The notes below the pieces were generated by a model that was not told the DNA's origin, did not search any database, and saw only the letters and a list, made by a program, of their open reading frames with translations. A stretch of 64,000 bases of DNA from Cavia porcellus (lineage: Eukaryota > Chordata > Mammalia > Rodentia > Caviidae), in the NCBI RefSeq assembly GCF_034190915.1, contig NW_026947493.1:42588501-42652500 (forward strand). Direction: 5' to 3'. The position numbers and the translations under genes were made by a program. Shown here one piece after another: positions 57,732-64,000 of the stretch (positions within the stretch are counted from its first letter, which is position 1; each line of letters opens with the position of its first letter).

Positions 57732-60213
57732 GTAATGTTGCCACTCTAATCCTTCCACTTCAGCCCCTTCCAAGTCCTGGTGTGGTCAGCTCCCTGCTGT
57801 GGAAGGAGGAAGGAGCCCAACCCACACAAGGGCCATGGGACCTTGGTGGATGCGTGTAGAAAATCCCGAAAAGGAATATCCTGCAGTTGGTACCCAAGTG
57901 CCTCCTTGTTAGATTTCCTGTAAGGGGTCAGAGAAGGCTCGAGAGTGCACCACAATTCAGAAAGAGACACACAAGGACATGTGTTTTTTGGAGGCAGCTG
58001 AAGATAAGCAATATTACACAGCAGGGCCCAAACTCAAACTGCCCAAGATTATTTGAAGTTCAGATTGCAGATGAAAGGGTGGTTTTTATTTTTCACTAGC
58101 CACAGAATGCTTTTACGAAGGTTCCTTTTTGCTCTTTTATCTCCTACTCTTTGTGGACAAGAGTTATAATGACATTCAGTTACAGAACAGCTCTAAAACT
58201 TTTCCTCATGCTACCTCAGGTAGTCTGGACTAGCTAGTAAAAGACACTCTTTGAGTATGATGCATGTTAACACTTCACCTCAGGACCTTACAGTCCCCTC
58301 CTGACCAAATACAATCAAGTCACTATCAACCTGCCAACCTGGTTGCATGCAGCAGCAGGTCAGAACTTACCTGTTTGGTAAGATAAAGGAGGGATAGATG
58401 AGCCAATAGTTGCAACCACTTCTGACATGAATTTGAGCAGTTGGTTTTCCTGTCAGTAATCAATTTCACATTTTTCGAGGTTTTTACCTTAAGATCAGAA
58501 TTTTAAAAGGATTCTGGAACCCAAACTCTTGGGCAATACCCATTAGTTGCTAAAGAAGATAGATTTTGCAAGATATTGATAACATTTAGTTTTTAATTTA
58601 CTTTTGTAATTTACTTCCTTCTCTTTTCACACTACCTCCACCTCCCCCCGCCCAATCCTAGCTATTAGAATTGGACAGCACCTGTTTCACACAACAGTGA
58701 TACCCTCAGTTCAAACTCAGTTAGTTCTAAATTCATGTCTAACACTGAAAAGTTTGAGAACTGAACATTTTCACATAAGAAATAATGGAAAACCAAGTAA
58801 TTGGTTCTGAGATCCAAAAATTATAAGTTCATTTTTCCTGCACCTTAACACAAAGTTAATATCTCTAGATTGTGGAAAACATCTAAACACAGTACATTAA
58901 ATATCAAAACACAACATAATAACTACAATTTTTAAAAATTTTTTGTACAATTACTTTACTTTGAGTTGGAGGCTTTCTGGTCTACTAGAAGCTGGAGAGA
59001 AGTTGGAGAAGTAGGAGACGTTATTCTTGGGAAAGAAAGCATCCTTCCATGACTGCAGGAAGTATGCTTCCTGGGATCTTTTCTTCTGGTCTTTTTTTCC
59101 CCACCTTTTCTCTCTAAAACTTGGTTAGGCAAGAGCAGTGCTTAAACCAAAACATCACCCTTTTGTGTTCATACAAGATGCAATTTAAGCTGGATTTTTC
59201 AAGTCAGATGTTCAGTTCAACTAGCTAGCAAAGTTACAAACACTGAACAGGTTTTTCAAACTTTGCTGGTCAAGTAGTAAAAAGTTTGAGCTTGAAGCTG
59301 TTCAGCTACTGAGGTATCACTGCATGTACTTCCCTCCAGGCCCTGGAAAACTCATGGAATGGACGGAAGGACATCCTAAATTTGGGCCAAAGTAGCTTTG
59401 TTTTTACCTAACAGGATTCCATATTAGAGTCCATTTGAAGATAAGAATCCAAAGCTTTCCGATGTTTTATAGCAACTGTTTGATCCAGTTGTTTGTTCCT
59501 TTAAATATGACAGAATTAGGGTCCAAATTTATTACACATTTTGCCTGATATTAGAGTGAAGTTAAGGACAGAACTGAACCACACATGTAGATTTCCTAAG
59601 TTTCCATTCATTGTTCTTTGTGGTTCAGTAGTTAGCATTAGAAAGAGGTCAAATATAAAGGAAAGAAAATCTTGGGTGGAAAGAACACAAGAATTTCAAA
59701 GTTGCATGTTTGTAGTGATTTAGTTTAATGAGTGTTTGCATGTATGTATACACTTTTATTACAGTAGGCCTGTGATAAATATATGCCAAATAAATTAGTA
59801 TTTATTTTAGATATTACCCAAATATAACGATACTGAGCTACGATAGGAAAATAATTAATTTTGAGTACCTAAAGTCATATATGAAACTCTATTCCATTTA
59901 TAAACTATGTGTAGAATTCCTTAGTTTGAACATACTATTCTCAGTGGCCCATAATTTAGCTCCCTCCATGTTTTTAACAGAGTCAACCTCCAGTAAGAAT
60001 CTGATGAAAACTAGAAAACCTCTTCCCACATGAATGTAATCGTTAGTAAAAGTTTGTCTGCAATAACAGAAGTTTCACAGCCTCTTTGTTATTGCTTAGG
60101 GATTGCACAAACCTTAAATAATGAACTCCATGAAGACAATGCTATGATTAATCCATAGTCATTGGTTATTAGCAAACCTTTCAGGTTTTGAGTCTCTCTT
60201 TTCTCTTTTTCAG
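57732..60213 (+). other. TRIM55: TRIM55 intron 3
   Basis: 2482 bp with a strong polypyrimidine tract before the acceptor. I recognise no repeat with confidence. Confidence 0.8.
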
Positions 60214-60309
60214 TCGGAGCTCAGTGATGGCATCGCTGTCCTTGTGGGAAGCAATGATCGAGTCCAGGGAATGATCAGTCAACTGGAGGACACTTGTAAG
60301 ACTATCGAG
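60214..60309 (+). CDS. TRIM55: TRIM55 coding exon 4: start of coiled coil
   Basis: 96 nt, residues 170-201: SELSDGIAVLVGSNDRVQG, then ISQLEDTCKTIE. This is the beginning of the coiled coil through which MuRF proteins form homo- and heterodimers. Phase 0 at both ends, donor AG|GTAAAT. The next expected exon (starting ECCRKQKQEL in human, from memory) is not in the remaining 3.7 kb. The COS box and acidic C-terminus are therefore outside the window. Confidence 0.95.
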
Positions 60310-60545
60310 GTAAATCAAGCAACTTCTAGGGAGTCTAAAGCAAGACTGCAACTTCTCAGGGTTTGTAACTGCCTCAGTTCCACACTGGAAATTTCCATCC
60401 TAATACATGTTTTATTCATTTCTTACAGAATGATCTCTTTCCTAATATATCTCTGAAATATTCACATCCTGGCCCAGTCACATAAAAAAAACTTTAACAT
60501 GTTGATGAGGCAGAAATTACTAAAATTGTTGTTACTGAATGTGTT

Positions 60546-60737
60546 GTTTTTTCTTGGTCACCTCCCCTCACCATGGTACTGAGACTCTTTACCACTGAGC
60601 TATATCCTCAGCCCTTTTTATTTTCTGTTTTGAGATACAGTCTCACTAAGTTGCCCAGATGAGACTCAAATTTATGATTCTTTTGCTTTAGCCTCCTTCA
60701 GTGCTAGGTTATAGGAGTTTATTACCATGGCCAGCTC
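60546..60737 (-). mobile_element. B4-like (ID + B1) composite SINE
   Basis: Antisense ID part ('ccatggtactgagactc', 'ccactgagctatatcctcag') then antisense B1 part ('ttgagatacagtctcact', 'ccagctctg'). Confidence 0.75.
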
Positions 60738-60969
60738 TGTCAACTCCATTTGAAGTATTAATAATAAGAAAACTCAATTCCCAGCAATAAAAATGAATCT
60801 TGTTGTTATTATAGCAAATTTATTGATGGAAATCCAAATGGTCTTAAGAAACGCTAGATACTGCTTTAAAAAAAAATCACGTGCTATTTTGAACTGTAAG
60901 CTTTACAGGGTCAGCAGGAAAAGAATGGTATGTCCAACATGGATTAGAGAACAGTTCAATCATTAGAAG

Positions 60970-61400
60970 TTGTCTTGGTTACTTTTCTCTCACTGCTGAG
61001 ACAAAATACTGATACCCAAAATTAAGAAAGGAAAGGTTTGCAAAGGTTTAGCTCACAGTTTGTGGAGGGTTCAGTCCATAATCAGCTGGCTCCAAAGCAG
61101 GGTGGCACATGGCAGAAGGTCAACAGTTCATGAGCGTAGAATACAATAAAGGCAACAAGAGCCAAAAAGGGGAGGAAAATTCCTCTTTTTTTCTCTTATG
61201 TTGTATGCACAAGAGCCAAAAAGGGGAGGAAAATCCCTCTTTTTTTCTCTTATGTTGTATGCAGGCCACCCCCTCCTGCTTTCACACCATCTCTGAGCCC
61301 TCCTCTTGCACAGGCTCAGGGTGTTTACAAAGTGAAGACCTTGGCCCCCTGATGAATCACTTAGCTAACTTCTAAACTTCTCAAGTTGAAACAAAGAACA
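60970..61400 (-). mobile_element. LTR-like repeat with a recent 54-bp internal duplication
   Basis: 'ttggttacttttctctcact' and 'tgagacaaaatactgatacc' are the antisense of the family's 3' end (compare the 3' end at 48400-48722). The tandem unit at 61155-61208 repeats at 61209-61262 with one mismatch. Confidence 0.6.
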
Positions 61401-61829
61401 ACATCTGAAAGCAATAAGAGCAAGTCCTTTACACCCTACTGTGTAGAACTGCTGGGTTACTTAGTCTTCCAGATTTTTCAAGGTGACGCTATGTGTCAAC
61501 AATTATAAGAGCTCATGGACGACAGAGTTCAGGCTCATTCTTCTCTATTTGCTCTGTCTGGTTCAGTGTCTGGTATATAATATTCATTTAAAATTTAATG
61601 AATGAGTGGATGACTGGGTGGCTGTTAAACTCACTCTTGGACTTGAATGTAAAAATCTAACAAAATCTACTTTTTCCTCACTAATATACAAAGTGTGATC
61701 AAATATATGGTTAATGTTTAAAATTTTTTAATTAATTACAGTAAAAACAAACTGCCATGAATTCCCCTCAAAGTATTTTCCCTCGCTTCACACTATCCCA
61801 TTTTTATTAACACTTTCTGAAGCAGTTCC

Positions 61830-62030
61830 AGAAGTTATCTTTCATGAATGTCTTTGTAGAGTGCTATCGAAAATTCAGTGAACATGGCTTCTGCCGGCTG
61901 GGAAAGACAGACTCATGAAAATGTTACAATGTGTCCTCATTTACCTTATTCAGCAGATCTCCAGCTGTTCAACTTCTGACTCTTCCCCAAAGTCAAAATT
62001 ACCTTGATTAAGTATATTGAGGCACCATGA
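61830..62030 (+). pseudogene. Second mariner transposase remnant
   Basis: Translation gives HENVTMCPHLPYSADL then LFPKVKITLIKYIE, matching the segment around the last catalytic Asp and the same region of the copy at 16440-16870 ('atgtgtcctcattt' is shared). Contains a stop within the motif; non-functional. Confidence 0.6.
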
Positions 62031-62044
62031 CAGCATAAGATACA

Positions 62045-62385
62045 TATCTGACATTCGCTATTTATGAAGTAAAGAGAAGTTTACTTTGGCTCATAGTTCT
62101 GGAGGTGAAGTCCACAATTCAGCAATCCCACTGACTTGAGTATCTGACAAAGGTGGCGCATCAGGGTGGGAGCAAATGTTCAGAAGGAGGAGTGACAGAG
62201 ACAAAGACAGAGAATGATTTGTGTGACCCTTCAAAGGCACACCTCTAATGACCTGAGGAATGTCCCACAAGGCCCCACTGCAACAAGGTCCACAGCACCG
62301 CTTGTTAGTGCCATCCTGGGGAGGGACTAAGCTCTACATAGGGAACTTTGGAAGACATATGTCTAAACCATACCATCTAAAAAGG
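62045..62385 (-). mobile_element. LTR-like repeat remnant (MaLR type?)
   Basis: 'agtttactttggctcatagt' with 'tctggaggtgaagtccac' and later 'acctctaatgacctgagg' are antisense MLT/MST-type blocks. Confidence 0.6.
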
Positions 62386-63318
62386 TTGAGCTGCGTGGCA
62401 GATTTCTTTTCAAATAATGACTCGCACACTAAGTAGAGCCATGTTACATAGTGGGGCAGACAAAGAGGTCAGAGTCCAGGTCTCTGGCTCCGTAACCAGG
62501 AGCAGTCTGTTACTATCTCCCCTCTCTAACCTAAACAACCTTGCTGTTTTCAGTTGGACTTCAGTGACTGAGATATTAAACTGCTCAGTTCTTGGCGTAT
62601 TGTCCTCATTGCTGTGTGCAAGGACTCTCATTATCTACTACTATTCTCTTCCCTATAGATAACCATTCTAATGCATTTGATGTTTGCTCTGCCTGTATTC
62701 TCATACAGTGTATACTGTTTTATATGCACATATGTTAATTTTATAAATGGTATTGTGTTGTATTTCTCATTCTACTTTTTTGTTCCAACTAAGCACTGTG
62801 TTTAAGATCTATTCATACTACTTACTGCAAGCACATGCAGTCCCTTAGTTTTCTCCTCTGTAGAAAAAAAAAGAGATAATTACAGTGCGTACTTTACAGA
62901 GTCACTGCAAGGAATAAGCAGAAGGAAAATACTGAGCATAATGCCTGGCATGTAGTAAGTGTCTGATAAATACTCACTATTCTTATTATCTTATTGTTAG
63001 AAAAGCAGATCCTATTAAAACTCAAAGGCAAGTTCCTATATAATATCTTCAAGGCATTCACTATAATTATCTCATTTTAGATTTACATATCATTAAAATC
63101 AATCTCCTCTCCTTTTTTTTCCATATGCCTGAAAAGATCTAAGATAAATCTGAAATTCATTTATAGAAAGAACGTTTTCTCTTAGTGATGAGCCCAAAGA
63201 GATTCACAATTGGACAATATAATTTTTTCCTTGTCCTTATTTACAGTAAAGGTTGAATACAGTTTAATAATTAGACATGAATCAGCACCCCAGTGTGGGG
63301 CCTCTTGGAGTCTGCAGT

Positions 63319-63625
63319 TTATAAATAGGAGCCCATTGCTTGTGAGTGAGGGAGGTCAACTCTGTACACATTACTGGTCTGGTGAGTTCTTTATCAGAGA
63401 TCTCTGTTGGGGAGAATCTGGCTTTCTGTCTGGAATGGAGACTGGAGAACACATACAGGGCGAAACTCCCATGAGTCATGTTGGAGTTTTGAGCAAGGAC
63501 AACTCGGCTGGGTCTCATTTTAGCCAGGATCAAAGGACACCAGAAGGGCGGGAAGAGATGTGGCAACAGTCTTCCTTCAGAAGCCAGGCAGAGGTACAGT
63601 AGGAAGCAGCTGTTTCTAATTATAC
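63319..63625. promoter_or_regulatory. TRIM55: Candidate muscle enhancer in TRIM55 intron 4
   Basis: A perfect MEF2 consensus TTATAAATAG (63319-63328), a TEAD/M-CAT core GGAATG (63432-63437), an AP-1 site TGAGTCA (63472-63478), a MyoD-type E-box CAGCTG (63607-63612) and a near-MEF2 CTAATTATAC (63616-63625). The stretch is GC-richer than the flanks and free of recognised repeats. Confidence 0.4.
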
Positions 63626-64000
63626 TGAGAATGAGACAAGGAGGAGCGCATTTGAAATTAATTCAGCAGAAGGGATTTAGGGCAGATGTCAAGGAGATCT
63701 TTCTGGCAGCCAAGGTCAAGATCAGTGCCCCATGCTTCCCTGGTCATGTCCTCTTTTGAATCTGACACACTTTTGCAAGGGTTTTCACAGATGACCAGTG
63801 GAAAGTGAGTAAGCAGTCACTCCTTACAAATCTTTAAATGACAAGAGTCTTTAAAAGTGTTGCTTCCGTCTCACTTATTTTACTTCTGAAATTTTAAGGA
63901 AAAAAGATTTTTAAAAAAGAATAGCAAGTATATATTTATATATACTGTATAGGATGTAGGCAGCCATAGACAACAGTATAGGATGTCTGTATTCATATCT

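Larger units (their letters stand above)
60310..64000 (+). other. TRIM55: TRIM55 intron 4 (incomplete)
   Basis: Continues to the window end. Contains a minus-strand B4-like SINE (60546-60737), two LTR-like remnants, a mariner fragment, a MIR fragment (about 62860-62995) and a motif cluster at 63319-63625, listed separately. Confidence 0.8.

Noticed and set aside
61109..61375. 88-codon ORF with an 18-residue repeat
   Set aside because: Caused by the 54-bp tandem duplication, which is a multiple of three, inside an LTR-like repeat.
63210..63602. 130-codon ORF in TRIM55 intron 4 as a possible alternative exon
   Set aside because: No similarity to known TRIM55 sequence and no clear acceptor; the regulatory reading is preferred.
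1..64000. CRISPR arrays, operons, bacterial promoters or prophage genes
   Set aside because: The window is clearly mammalian nuclear DNA; the periodic repeats seen are microsatellites, retroelement monomers or SINEs.

Overview
This is a mammalian nuclear window, most likely from a rodent outside the mouse/rat family. The evidence is spliced coding exons with GT-AG borders, a dense load of LINE-1 (L1) fragments, and B1-type (7SL-derived) SINEs. B1/ID composites and ID-type tRNA-derived SINEs are also present. The species call is an inference from repeat style; a beaver or kangaroo-rat relative fits best.

The genic frame runs left to right on the plus strand. At 4151-4245 is the last coding exon of DNAJC5B (cysteine-string-protein beta), with its 3' UTR and an AATAAA signal at 4455. 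A CpG-dense interval at about 35.1-36.6 kb carries a Pol III cluster: tRNA-Arg-ACG (minus), a decayed intron-containing tRNA-Tyr, an intact tRNA-Tyr-GTA with a 16-nt intron, and tRNA-Ala-AGC. From 51963 the first four coding exons of TRIM55 (MuRF2, a muscle RING/B-box E3 ligase) run to 60309; later exons lie beyond the window. The order DNAJC5B - tRNA genes - TRIM55 matches what I recall of human 8q13, so this looks like conserved synteny.

The rest is mostly retrotransposon debris. An L1 with ORF2 and the end of ORF1 lies on minus at 10.6-14.5 kb. An L1 with complete 5' UTR, ORF1 and part of ORF2 lies on plus at 17.8-21.7 kb; its 5' UTR is built of about 200-bp tandem monomers. A third L1 (43.9-46.1 kb) shows the inverted structure left by twin priming. 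At 7.1-10.1 kb an ORF1-only, L1-related element (HAL1-like) continues from its ORF1 stop straight into AT-rich sequence. Related AT-rich segments with about 145-bp tandem units recur at 17.3-17.8, 32.0-32.5 and 48.8-49.3 kb, all in the same orientation.

Other recognisable items are a processed UBE2I (UBC9) pseudogene, two mariner transposase remnants, MaLR/ERVL LTR remnants, MIR and L2 fragments and many simple repeats.

TRIM55 has a promoter-proximal cluster of a palindromic GTCACGTGAC box, a CArG-like box and a MEF2-like box. Its fourth intron holds a second cluster of muscle-type motifs. Both are sequence matches only.
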